Positions 35,434 to 43,222 of a DNA stretch of 64,000 nt are shown here, one piece after another. Position 1 is the stretch's first letter. Each line of letters begins with the position of its first letter. The notes under the pieces are model-generated. The model was given only the letters and a program-made list of their open reading frames with translations. It made no database searches and was not told the origin of the DNA. Made by a program: the position numbers and the translations under genes. The DNA is taken from positions 1 to 64,000 of the forward strand of contig DXVF01000011.1 of the NCBI GenBank assembly GCA_019417465.1, in the 5' to 3' direction. This DNA is from Clostridiales bacterium (GTDB lineage: Bacteria > Bacillota > Clostridia > TANB77 > CAG-508).

Positions 35434-35504
35434 TTGACAATTGCTAAAAGCCCTAGTATAATCAAAATGTAACAAAAATATAAATCACGCTTAAGTTGTG
35501 ATTT
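35434..35504 (+). promoter_or_regulatory. promoter and leader hairpin of the MBL operon
   Basis: TTGACA 35434-35439 and TATAAT 35457-35462 with a 17-base spacer. AAATCAC (35482-35488) pairs with GTGATTT (35498-35504) in the leader. AAATAAAATGTAA at about 35389 and 35403 lies just upstream and may bind the XRE repressor. Confidence 0.7.
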
Positions 35505-35544
35505 GTATAAATACATAAATATTATACCATACTAGGAGGTTTTT

Positions 35545-36438
35545 ATGAATACTTTAATGTTAAGTTCTAAGAGTTATAAAGAAAGTAATGAACATGATTT
35601 TGGGGATTGTTTTATATCAGATAATGGAAATGATGTTGTTGTATTTGACTGTGGTTCAAACGAACACGCTGAAAAAGTAATAGAATATTTAGAAAAAAAT
35701 TATGGTCCAAGTAAAAAAGCAATAATTGTTTTGTCGCATAATGATTCAGACCATTTCAATGGGATACCAAAACTGATTGAAGAAAACAAAGTAGAAAAAG
35801 TTTATACGATTCTATTGTTAAAATTTTATGAAGAATTATTAGAAGAAATTGATGATGATAGAAAAACCAAAGATTCTATAAAGAAACAAATATTAGAAAG
35901 ATATTCAAATATTGCTTCTTTAGGAGAACAAGGTTTATTAGAAAATATATACAATGAGGATGACTCATTTGTCCAAATATGTAATGGAATTGAAGTTGTA
36001 GGTCCATCTAAAGAATATGTATTAGAAGTTGCTGGACAAGCTTTAGACTCTAGACAAGGAGATTCTATAGATAGCGAAACAACTGTGAATGCAGCTAGTG
36101 TTCAAATAAGTATAGATTTAGGAACATCAAAACTCTTACTAGTTGGAGATGCCAGTACAAAAGCAATTGAAGATAATGCAAAAGAACATCAAATAATTCA
36201 AATTCCTCATCACGGAAGATTAGACCATGCTGAAGATTTATTTGAAATAAAAAAAGAAGATAAAGATACTGTATATCTAATATCAGATAATAAAGGTTCT
36301 AGCTCAGGAGGTTCAGAAGAATTAATAAGCAAAGGAAAAGATAAAGGACATACTATATTTAATACCAGAACTGAAGACACTAAAACTATAAGTTCTACAA
36401 CTTATCAAAAATCTTATAGAGTGGGGTCATATATATGA
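35545..36438 (+). CDS. metallo-beta-lactamase-fold hydrolase
   Basis: A 297-residue MBL-fold enzyme with an intact metal site: SHNDSDH at residues 64-70 (HxDxDH form), LLVGDAS near 198 and IPHHG near 219. The central insertion (residues 85-140) is helical. It resembles the soluble ComEC-type domain more than beta-lactamases. No signal peptide. AGGAGG precedes the ATG; the stop overlaps the next start by four bases (ATGA). Substrate unknown; it may process a nucleic acid or cyclic nucleotide. Confidence 0.8.
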   Translation: MNTLMLSSKSYKESNEHDFGDCFISDNGNDVVVFDCGSNEHAEKVIEYLEKNYGPSKKAIIVLSHNDSDHFNGIPKLIEENKVEKVYTILLLKFYEELLEEIDDDRKTKDSIKKQILERYSNIASLGEQGLLENIYNEDDSFVQICNGIEVVGPSKEYVLEVAGQALDSRQGDSIDSETTVNAASVQISIDLGTSKLLLVGDASTKAIEDNAKEHQIIQIPHHGRLDHAEDLFEIKKEDKDTVYLISDNKGSSSGGSEELISKGKDKGHTIFNTRTEDTKTISSTTYQKSYRVGSYI

Positions 36439-36941
36439 TATATATTTTACAACATTCATATAAAAAGGAATATAAAAATTTCAATACAGAAATTATAGGC
36501 AGAAAAGATTATTTATATAATATTTTTAAATTATATTTTATAATAAAGAAAACAATATATTTAAAGGGAAACTTTACATTACCACAATATTATATTCTTG
36601 AAAGCTTTCCCTTTAATTCTATGAATAATATTTATGTGGTTGTAGGTGATACAAATTTTGTTATAGAATATATAAATACACACAAGGAAGAATTTAATGG
36701 AAAAATATTAGTTATAATAACTTGCGTTAAAAATAATAAAAAGAAAATTAATGAGCTGTTATCTACCTTAAAATGTACATCAATATATCTGACTAGACAA
36801 AATAATGATGAAGCAGATTATTACGATGGTAGCAAATGGGGATTAAATTTTAAAATAACTTTATCAGAACTAGATTTTTACAATAGTAATAAAGGTAATA
36901 CTATTGAAAAATTAAACGAAAATTTTGAAAGGATAAAATAA
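36435..36941 (+). CDS. unknown protein (168 aa), middle gene of MBL operon
   Basis: Not recognised. Appears alpha/beta: alternating strands and helices NNIYVVVGDTNFVIEYI, GKILVIITCVKNNKKKINEL, CTSIYLTRQNNDEADYYDG, then WGLNFKITLSELDFY and a final helix, as in a Rossmann-like sensor or small hydrolase. No obvious catalytic motif. Translationally coupled to the MBL gene and three bases ahead of the membrane-protein gene. Confidence 0.6.
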   Translation: MIYILQHSYKKEYKNFNTEIIGRKDYLYNIFKLYFIIKKTIYLKGNFTLPQYYILESFPFNSMNNIYVVVGDTNFVIEYINTHKEEFNGKILVIITCVKNNKKKINELLSTLKCTSIYLTRQNNDEADYYDGSKWGLNFKITLSELDFYNSNKGNTIEKLNENFERIK

Positions 36942-36944
36942 AAT

Positions 36945-37448
36945 ATGGAACTTTTTTTTAATAAATTAGAAAATTATAATATACTAAATTATATTTTACC
37001 AGCTGTTGTTTTTGATGTTGGTTGCAGATATTATATTAATATTGAATTAATTCCTACCGATAATATATTTATTTCAATTTTTATATATTATTTTTTAGGG
37101 TTGGTTATTAGTAGGATAGGCTCTTTAATTATAAAACCATTATTGTGGAAATTAAAAATCTTAAATAAAAAAGACAGTTCAAAATGTACAGATTTTTATA
37201 AAGCTGAAGAAACAGATGCAAAAATAAAAATATTATTCACCGATTACAATATGTATAGAAATTTTATTGTTACTTTCTTTCTTCTTTTAATAGCTAAATT
37301 TGCATATGCAGTAAAGACTTGGCTAAATATTGATTCTACAATTATATGTACAATACTATTCATATTACTGATTATATTATTTGTAATATCATATAAAAAG
37401 CAACTAGGTTATATACATAGTAGAATAGAAAATACTAAATCTAAATAA
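36945..37448 (+). CDS. four-helix membrane protein, third gene of MBL operon
   Basis: A 167-residue protein with hydrophobic segments at about residues 14-28, 42-64, 102-122 and 130-149, and a 35-residue charged loop between the second and third. It has no transporter motif. Small membrane proteins next to soluble sensors are common effectors in bacterial conflict systems, hence the suggestion that it is the effector. A terminator follows. Confidence 0.65.
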   Translation: MELFFNKLENYNILNYILPAVVFDVGCRYYINIELIPTDNIFISIFIYYFLGLVISRIGSLIIKPLLWKLKILNKKDSSKCTDFYKAEETDAKIKILFTDYNMYRNFIVTFFLLLIAKFAYAVKTWLNIDSTIICTILFILLIILFVISYKKQLGYIHSRIENTKSK

Positions 37449-37459
37449 GCAAATATAAT

Positions 37460-37482
37460 AAGAGCTACAAAAGTAGCTCTTT
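37460..37482. terminator. bidirectional terminator
   Basis: AAGAGCTAC, four A, GTAGCTCTT: a perfect 9-bp stem between convergent genes. Confidence 0.75.
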
Positions 37483-37510
37483 AATTATATATTTATTCAT
37501 TTTTCCTCAA

Positions 37511-38065
37511 TTATAGATAATTTACTATTTCTTCAAATGTATCAAATCCACTTTCTGCATTTATATGTCCAGCATCATTTAATAATATTTGTTCTGTTGC
37601 AACTTTATCTGCAAATTGTTTTTCAACTTCATATTTAACATAAGGATCATTGTCAGAATAGAAACAAATAATATCTTGTGCATATTTTTTTACATCTTCT
37701 ATATTATCAAAATACATTGAATTATTTACTGCATCATATTCTTCATTAATTCCTAAATAATTATTAAAGCCACACACAAATATTAATTTTTTAACTTTTA
37801 CTTTATGTTCTACTAAAAATTTAGATATAAAAATTGGTGCTATACTGTGTCCTATTATTGTTGTATTTTCATTTATTAAATTTAAATCTAAATAAACTTT
37901 TAATAATTTACTCCAATGTGCATAATTTTGATATCCTACGCCTATTGGGAAATCTGGTACATATACTTGTTTTTCTTCTGACGCAATAAAATCTGCTAAC
38001 CAACTAAACCAATTTGAATATGGACTACTAAATGAGCCATGTATTATAAAATAATTATCTTTCAT
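37511..38065 (-). CDS. RBBP9/YdeN-type serine hydrolase
   Basis: A 184-residue alpha/beta hydrolase: FIIHGSFSSPYSNWFSWLAD at the start, nucleophile elbow IIGHSIAP near residue 70, SDNDPYV with the Asp, and DAGHINAESGF with the His. Small cytosolic family, substrate unknown. Part of a minus-strand cargo run with spacings of 20-40 bases. Confidence 0.85.
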   Translation of the reverse strand: MKDNYFIIHGSFSSPYSNWFSWLADFIASEEKQVYVPDFPIGVGYQNYAHWSKLLKVYLDLNLINENTTIIGHSIAPIFISKFLVEHKVKVKKLIFVCGFNNYLGINEEYDAVNNSMYFDNIEDVKKYAQDIICFYSDNDPYVKYEVEKQFADKVATEQILLNDAGHINAESGFDTFEEIVNYL

Positions 38066-38085
38066 ATCTTATTTTTCCTTTCTTT

Positions 38086-38772
38086 CTAATAATTTTCAAT
38101 ATCTTTAATTCCAAACTCTGGAATAATAACATCATCATCACAATTAACAATGAATTCTATTGCTTTTGCTACTTTTTCAACTTCTAATCCTGTTGAAGTG
38201 TCATAATCATTACCTGCTTTTTTAAATATATTTGTTTGCATAAATCCAGGATAAAATCCAGTAACTTTTACACCTTTTTTACTTACATCTTTTTGAATAG
38301 AACGATTAAATCCTCTCATTGCCCATTTAGATGCATTATATACAGTTGAAAAATCATCACTATCAAAACTTGCTTGTGAACATACATTAATTATTAGTCC
38401 CTCTTTGTTATCATACATACTTGGCAATACTGCTTTTGTCATATATATAGGACCTTTTGTATTAACATCAATACAATTACTTATTCTTTCATAATCAGTT
38501 TCTGTTAAATCTCCTGCTAACCAAATTCCTGCATTATTTATTAATACATCTATTTTATTATTTTTTTCTAATATATTATTTATTGTATTATTAACTTGTT
38601 CGTAATTAGTTACATCACAAAGATAATACTCACAATTAATTTCTTTAGCAGTTGTAACTAAACTTTCTTCATCTTTTGAAATGATAATAACCTTATTATC
38701 ATTATTAAGTCTTTTGGCAATGGCTTTTCCTAAACCATCACTACCACCTGTAATTACTATTGTTTTTTTCAC
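38086..38772 (-). CDS. short-chain dehydrogenase/reductase
   Basis: A 228-residue NAD(P)-dependent oxidoreductase: TGGSDGLGKAIAKRL for cofactor, NNAGIWLAG near 83, Ser in NVCSQAS and the YNASKWA active site near 145. All catalytic residues are present, unlike the deleted relative at 34213. Substrate unknown. Confidence 0.9.
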   Translation of the reverse strand: MKKTIVITGGSDGLGKAIAKRLNNDNKVIIISKDEESLVTTAKEINCEYYLCDVTNYEQVNNTINNILEKNNKIDVLINNAGIWLAGDLTETDYERISNCIDVNTKGPIYMTKAVLPSMYDNKEGLIINVCSQASFDSDDFSTVYNASKWAMRGFNRSIQKDVSKKGVKVTGFYPGFMQTNIFKKAGNDYDTSTGLEVEKVAKAIEFIVNCDDDVIIPEFGIKDIENY

Positions 38773-38808
38773 TTAAAATTCCTCCTTTAAATTTTATTTA
38801 ATATATCA

Positions 38809-39246
38809 CTAATCACTCATTATAATTAGTTCTTTGTCTTTTTTAAATCCTATTCTTTTATACCAATTTTGTGGAAATTCATTTTCATCTCCATAAGTGT
38901 GAAACTCTATAACTTTGCAATTATAAATATTTTTTGCGTTTTCTAAATGACATTTATATAAATCTCTAGCAATATGTTTATGTTGATATTCTTTAGAAAC
39001 AAATATTTCTGTATCATTAAGTCTATTTCCATCAAACCAAGGTTTTAAATTTGACATTACTGCACCAATTGCTTTACCATCTTCCTCAGCAACAAAGAAT
39101 AAATCTTTTTGCCTATCATAAAAATATCTTAAAAGTTTTTCTGCATTTTCAATTGTCCAAAATTCTCCAATATCAGCATCATCATATAATTCTTTATAAA
39201 TAGGTGCTAATTCTTTAATATCTTCTAATTTAACATTTCGAATCAT
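38809..39246 (-). CDS. GNAT-family N-acetyltransferase
   Basis: A 145-residue acetyltransferase: IRNVKLEDIKELAPIYKELY, FFVAEEDGKAIGAVMSNL, and a CoA loop region KEYQHKHIARDLYKCHLENA, less canonical than Q/RxxGxG/A. AGGAGGGGG precedes the ATG within the end of the cupin relic. Substrate unknown. Confidence 0.82.
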   Translation of the reverse strand: MIRNVKLEDIKELAPIYKELYDDADIGEFWTIENAEKLLRYFYDRQKDLFFVAEEDGKAIGAVMSNLKPWFDGNRLNDTEIFVSKEYQHKHIARDLYKCHLENAKNIYNCKVIEFHTYGDENEFPQNWYKRIGFKKDKELIIMSD

Positions 39247-39257
39247 ATAACCCCCTC

Positions 39258-39597
39258 CTATAAATCTAACAATTCACATTTTTCTTTATACCAAGCAGGT
39301 GTACAAATCATAATTATTTTACAATTACCATCCAAATAATAAATTTCTTCTTTATCTATAAAAATTACATCTCCTTGTTCAAAAGATATTAGTTCATTCT
39401 TTTTATTAATTCTTCCCATACCTTCTAATATGTAGCATAATTCTTTACACTTTTTATTAGTGCAATATCCTTTTTCAGGATATCTTCCACTAATAGTATT
39501 TATACAAATTATTATTTAATTCGATTGAATATTCTAGCAATTGACTAGTATCACTATTTTTAAATACTTGTGCCTTTTCTTTTTTTACTATTTTCAT
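39258..39597 (-). pseudogene. cupin-domain protein, frameshifted
   Basis: Starts MKIVKKEKAQVFKNSDTSQL, then stops after NLYKYY; the next frame continues INTISGRYPEKGYCTNKKCK, LCYILEGMGRINKKNE and FEQGDVIFIDKEE, a cupin barrel. One frameshift near 39505. About 110 residues when repaired. Confidence 0.65.
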
Positions 39598-39614
39598 ATA
39601 TTACTTTCCTCCAA

Positions 39615-39956
39615 TTATTGAAAATTACTTTCATCAATTAAGGGAATAATATCTATTGCTGGTTCTTCATAAGGGTGAACTTCTCTTAATTTTGAAATTA
39701 CATTTTTAACTAAACTAACATCACATATAACTTCCAATTTTTCTTCTTCCACAAACTCTAAATTATTTATCTCTCCAATATATGGATTAGCCTTATCAAT
39801 TGGTTTAAAAGTTCCTATGCATTTTGTAGACATAGAACAATGAGTATAATTACCTATTACGCCAGCGCCCTCATTGCATATAGCTTTTCTTACTTCATCA
39901 GTATTTTCAACAGGTATAGTTACTATGATTTTCACCTTTTTAATATCAATATTCAT
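39615..39956 (-). CDS. Nif3/CutA-like domain protein
   Basis: A 113-residue protein that matches the PII/CutA-like domain found inserted in Nif3-family proteins: KVKIIVTIPVENTDEVRKAI, AGVIGNYTHCSMS, and the tail REVHPYEEPAIDIIPL typical of that domain. A stand-alone version, not the full Nif3 metalloprotein. Function unknown. Confidence 0.75.
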   Translation of the reverse strand: MNIDIKKVKIIVTIPVENTDEVRKAICNEGAGVIGNYTHCSMSTKCIGTFKPIDKANPYIGEINNLEFVEEEKLEVICDVSLVKNVISKLREVHPYEEPAIDIIPLIDESNFQ

Positions 39957-39968
39957 ATTTTCCTCCTT

Positions 39969-40790
39969 TTATTTTGTTATTAATGTTAAATCGCCAAAAT
40001 AATCTAAAACATTATCAATAACATCTTTTATAGGTATTTCTAGCCAATTATTGTTTGCTGTATTAATTCTTGATTGAAATCTACGATTAGTTAATATGTT
40101 TGTTAATCTAGTATGTATATCTTTTAATGTATTTTCACGCATATTTTCATCTTGAAAAATCAAAATATCTATGTATTTTATTAGCTTGTCCTTATCTAAA
40201 TCTTCATTATTGATTAGATAATAAAAATCAAATATATCTTTAAATCTAGTAGAAGTAATACCGAATTTTAATAATGATTTTAATTTTTCAACAATTATTT
40301 GTTCTTTTGAGTTTATAAGTAGACTTACACTTTCATCAATTATATTCAAGTCAAAGTAATACTCATCTTGTTCCATATCAAAGTATTTATGTACTCCAAT
40401 ATCTAACTTAGAACTTATTGTGTACTTATTTTTATCAGTTAATTGTATATATACTCTTTTTCCATCATAATCTTGATGATGTAATGGCTCAATTTTCCCT
40501 ATTATCTTGATTTTTATATCATCTTCAGTATTATTTAGTTCTTTTATAAAATCTCGTATTGATTTATCTTCCAAAGAATATTTTATAAAATCAATATCCA
40601 TATCTCGAGTTGCACGACGCATATCTTTAGAGATATTGTGCATTACAACTCCACCTTTTACAGTAATATTCTTACTATATCTGCAGTTTCCAATTTTAAG
40701 TAAAACAATATCTTGAGCAACCTTTGGAATTGCATCATCTTCTGAATAACCTGCTGTTACATATTTATTGACGGCTTCATATATATCCAT
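39969..40790 (-). CDS. abiEii: AbiEii nucleotidyltransferase toxin
   Basis: A 273-residue toxin of the type IV AbiE system. The nucleotidyltransferase core is KGGVVMHNISKDMRRATRDM followed by DIDF; RAT(R)DxD supplies the metal-binding acids. LKFGITSTRFKDIFDFYYLI is a later family motif. It overlaps the antitoxin stop by one base. It would block growth, possibly by nucleotide transfer to tRNA, during phage infection. Confidence 0.88.
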   Translation of the reverse strand: MDIYEAVNKYVTAGYSEDDAIPKVAQDIVLLKIGNCRYSKNITVKGGVVMHNISKDMRRATRDMDIDFIKYSLEDKSIRDFIKELNNTEDDIKIKIIGKIEPLHHQDYDGKRVYIQLTDKNKYTISSKLDIGVHKYFDMEQDEYYFDLNIIDESVSLLINSKEQIIVEKLKSLLKFGITSTRFKDIFDFYYLINNEDLDKDKLIKYIDILIFQDENMRENTLKDIHTRLTNILTNRRFQSRINTANNNWLEIPIKDVIDNVLDYFGDLTLITK

Positions 40791-41332
40791 TAAAACACCT
40801 CATCTTGTATTATTTCAAAAATTTTATCTCCATTTACAAAATACTGTAAATATTCTTCTATCTTTTGTGTATCTAACGAACTTGCTAGTCTTCTATAATT
40901 AGATATTATTTCTTTATATAAATCATATCCTATTTGATTTTTGTTTCTAGCTAAATCAATTAGCATTCTTTCTTTGTCATAAATATTTATTTTTATTCCA
41001 TCATAATCGATTTGAGTTTTTCCTAAATTATATAATTCATCTTTCATACGAATTTGTTTTATTCTATTAGAATATATCATTCTATTATTTCTATCTGTTG
41101 CCAAGTATATTTTATCTGGAATTACATCTGTTAAATTGTGATAATAATATGCAGATAATGATGTTATTACAGCATTAGAGTATTTTTTCATTATAACAGC
41201 TAAAAAATGTACATTTGGAATATCAGAATAAATCCCTTTTTCTATTTTATAAATTTTTCCATCTTTAACAGCTTTTTCTATTTGATAAGCACTTTTATAA
41301 TTCAATAACAATTCTTTATATGTATATACCAT
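40790..41332 (-). CDS. abiEi: AbiEi antitoxin/repressor
   Basis: A 180-residue antitoxin with the N-terminal winged helix (YKELLLNYKSAYQIEKAVKD, then KIYKIEKGIYSD) and the C-terminal antitoxin domain (YDKERMLIDLARNKNQIGYD). AGGGGG precedes the ATG. An 18-bp inverted repeat overlaps its promoter, consistent with known AbiEi autorepression. Confidence 0.88.
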   Translation of the reverse strand: MVYTYKELLLNYKSAYQIEKAVKDGKIYKIEKGIYSDIPNVHFLAVIMKKYSNAVITSLSAYYYHNLTDVIPDKIYLATDRNNRMIYSNRIKQIRMKDELYNLGKTQIDYDGIKINIYDKERMLIDLARNKNQIGYDLYKEIISNYRRLASSLDTQKIEEYLQYFVNGDKIFEIIQDEVF

Positions 41333-41350
41333 TTTTTACCCCCTAAAGTA

Positions 41351-41402
41351 ATTTTAAACTAAAACGCTCCATAAGTCAATAGTAATGGAGCGCTTTAGTT
41401 TA
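41351..41402 (-). promoter_or_regulatory. abiE promoter with inverted-repeat operator
   Basis: On the minus strand TTGACT (41379-41374) and TAAAAT (41356-41351) have a 17-base spacer. Arms of 18 bp at 41355-41372 and 41385-41402, one mismatch, overlap it. AbiEi is known to bind inverted repeats in its promoter. Confidence 0.75.
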
Positions 41403-41451
41403 ATTTTTTTATTTTTCTATGGCACTGAAATTTCAATACATATCCAGTGTA

Positions 41452-42414
41452 TTAGTCAAATTTCTTTTTCTTCTTTAATTCTTTTGTTAAGCTATCAGAT
41501 AGCTCTTTACTTGGCATTTTTACTGCAATTCCATCATCAGTATGTATTACATTTCGAGAAATAATTTTCCCTCTGCTCTTATAAACATTAGCTTTATTCT
41601 TACATTGAGGTGTATCATATTCAGCTTTTGGGTTATTTGCAATAAATGCTTTTTCACAAAAATTACATATTTTTAATAATCTAATATCTTGTGCCATTTG
41701 CATAGAATAAGATACATCAACAGCTTGTTTTAAATAATCTATTCTAAATCCAAAACTATTATTAGAATATAAATCATTTATATTATGTGTTAAATGATTT
41801 ACACTTAAAAATGGTAATTTCATTGTTAAATGTTTATTTTCTAATGTAAGACTTAAATGCTTATATAAAGACCTTGCATAGTTTAAAATTAAATCAAGTG
41901 GCTCTGCATAATGTTCAGAATATATTAAATATTCATTTATAATTGATGTTAAATAATCTTCTTTTATTGTATCACTAGCAATATCTTTACATTTTTTTAT
42001 TAAACTACTTATTTCTCTTTTATTTAATTTTGGTAAAAAGAACTTTAAATATTCATCAACATTCATAAAACCTAGTTCATCTTTATTATTTATATAAAAA
42101 GAATCTCTTATAGTTACTTTGTCATCTAATACAAAATATTTATTTATTGCTAGGTCAATCATAAATCCAAAAGAGCTATATTTTGTAAAAAAGTTTAATA
42201 ATTCAAAATCTTGTATGGTTTCTTTAAAAAATTGTTTTTTTCCTATATTTAAAATTTCAATTAATAGGTCATCAATATGTTCTGTTATACTAATAGTTTT
42301 TTTAGTTGCATTTTCTTCTGGCATTATGTACTTTTTACCATTAATTACTTCAATTTTATATTTGCTATAAACATAGCAAAATCCAGATGTTTCAAGTTTT
42401 AAATTTGTTTTCAT
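41452..42414 (-). CDS. DUF6076-like protein
   Basis: A 320-residue helical protein with a C-terminal zinc-like motif, CNFCEKAFIANNPKAEYDTP then QCKN, similar to the end of the gene at 17083 in element D. ATG 42414 follows GGGAG. Family label tentative. Repeated presence beside recombination modules suggests an element-maintenance role. Confidence 0.5.
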   Translation of the reverse strand: MKTNLKLETSGFCYVYSKYKIEVINGKKYIMPEENATKKTISITEHIDDLLIEILNIGKKQFFKETIQDFELLNFFTKYSSFGFMIDLAINKYFVLDDKVTIRDSFYINNKDELGFMNVDEYLKFFLPKLNKREISSLIKKCKDIASDTIKEDYLTSIINEYLIYSEHYAEPLDLILNYARSLYKHLSLTLENKHLTMKLPFLSVNHLTHNINDLYSNNSFGFRIDYLKQAVDVSYSMQMAQDIRLLKICNFCEKAFIANNPKAEYDTPQCKNKANVYKSRGKIISRNVIHTDDGIAVKMPSKELSDSLTKELKKKKKFD

Positions 42415-42469
42415 TTTACCAACTCCCAAATTTTTTCAAAAAATTCATTGTAAGCTATTGACAAGTATA

Positions 42470-42840
42470 ATCAATTACTGTATTATATTAATATATAGTA
42501 ATTGATTGTAAGTGGTGACAGCTTACTTTTTTAGCACCTGTTAAGTAAGTGATTATTTGTAATAATAGTATACAACGATTACTAAAAAGTGTCAAGAGTA
42601 TTGAAGAAAATTCTTGAGTAGCACATTGACAATTAAATACCCAATAGCTAAATACAATATAATGATACACTTGCATAGCCACAGCTCGAGCGTGATAAAA
42701 CCGTCGCAAGCAATGGGGGCAACTCGGTAAGATACGGAGTGGTGAAAATCCAGTGGAGTATGAAAATACCATTTAGAATTGCCCAGAATAGAGGGATAGG
42801 AAAAATATCGTTCAAGAAATTAACGAAAGGAGGAGTAAGT
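42470..42840 (+). promoter_or_regulatory. structured leader upstream of xis in element B
   Basis: Gene-free 42415-42843. ATCAATTACT/AGTAATTGAT at about 42470-42504 is a hairpin. From about 42660 the DNA becomes GC-richer: GGGCAA near 42716 can pair with TTGCCC near 42779, enclosing ACTC/GAGT and GTAT-GAAA-ATAC (a GNRA-type loop). TTGACA occurs near 42626 but no well-spaced -10 was found. A conserved RNA leader that controls xis is plausible. Confidence 0.45.
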
Positions 42841-42843
42841 TAT

Positions 42844-43047
42844 ATGGGAGAAAATATTCAATTTCTTACAACATCAGATGTAAGAAAAATGTTAGGTATA
42901 GGAAATAAAACTTGTTTGGAATTATTCCATAGAAAAGATTTTCCTTGCCAAAGATTTGGAAGAGCTTATAAAATTACAGAAGAAAATTTCAAAGAATATT
43001 TAAAAACAAGACGAGTTTATAACGAAGAAAACGATAATGAAAGATAA
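42844..43047 (+). CDS. xis: excisionase-family protein of element B
   Basis: A 67-residue winged-helix protein: LTTSDVRKMLGIGNKTCLEL, then FPCQRFGRAYKITEENFKEY. Matches the Tn916-type excisionase family. AAAGGAGG precedes ATG 42844; earlier in-frame starts lie in the structured leader. Together with int it should direct excision at the att sites. Confidence 0.85.
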   Translation: MGENIQFLTTSDVRKMLGIGNKTCLELFHRKDFPCQRFGRAYKITEENFKEYLKTRRVYNEENDNER

Positions 43048-43117
43048 AAAAAGAAGATTTAAATATGCGACATTTAAAACCTCTTTTTAAATACTATGTA
43101 TTTTTAAAAACTGAAAG

Positions 43118-43186
43118 AAAACTATTGCTATAGATTTCCTTAACTGATATAATTATACCATAAAATCTAGATATAGCAATAGTTTT
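43118..43186 (+). promoter_or_regulatory. hairpin between xis and int, complementary to the repA start
   Basis: Arms AAAACTATTGCTATA (43118-43132) and its complement (43172-43186) form a perfect 15-bp stem, with further pairing inside. Bases 43173-43190 are complementary, with one G-U pair, to 29829-29846, the repA ribosome site and start codon. May attenuate int or act on repA in trans. Confidence 0.6.
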
Positions 43187-43222
43187 CCTTAAATTTAATC
43201 AAGAAAAGGAGAGAACAATATT

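Noticed and set aside
42488..42772. 94-codon minus-strand frame
   Set aside because: Lies in the structured leader before xis; cysteine/histidine-rich appearance is a by-product of the GC-rich RNA-like sequence.
42660..42800. Group I or group II intron fragment
   Set aside because: No domain V-like hairpin, no conserved intron ends and no reverse transcriptase or homing gene nearby.
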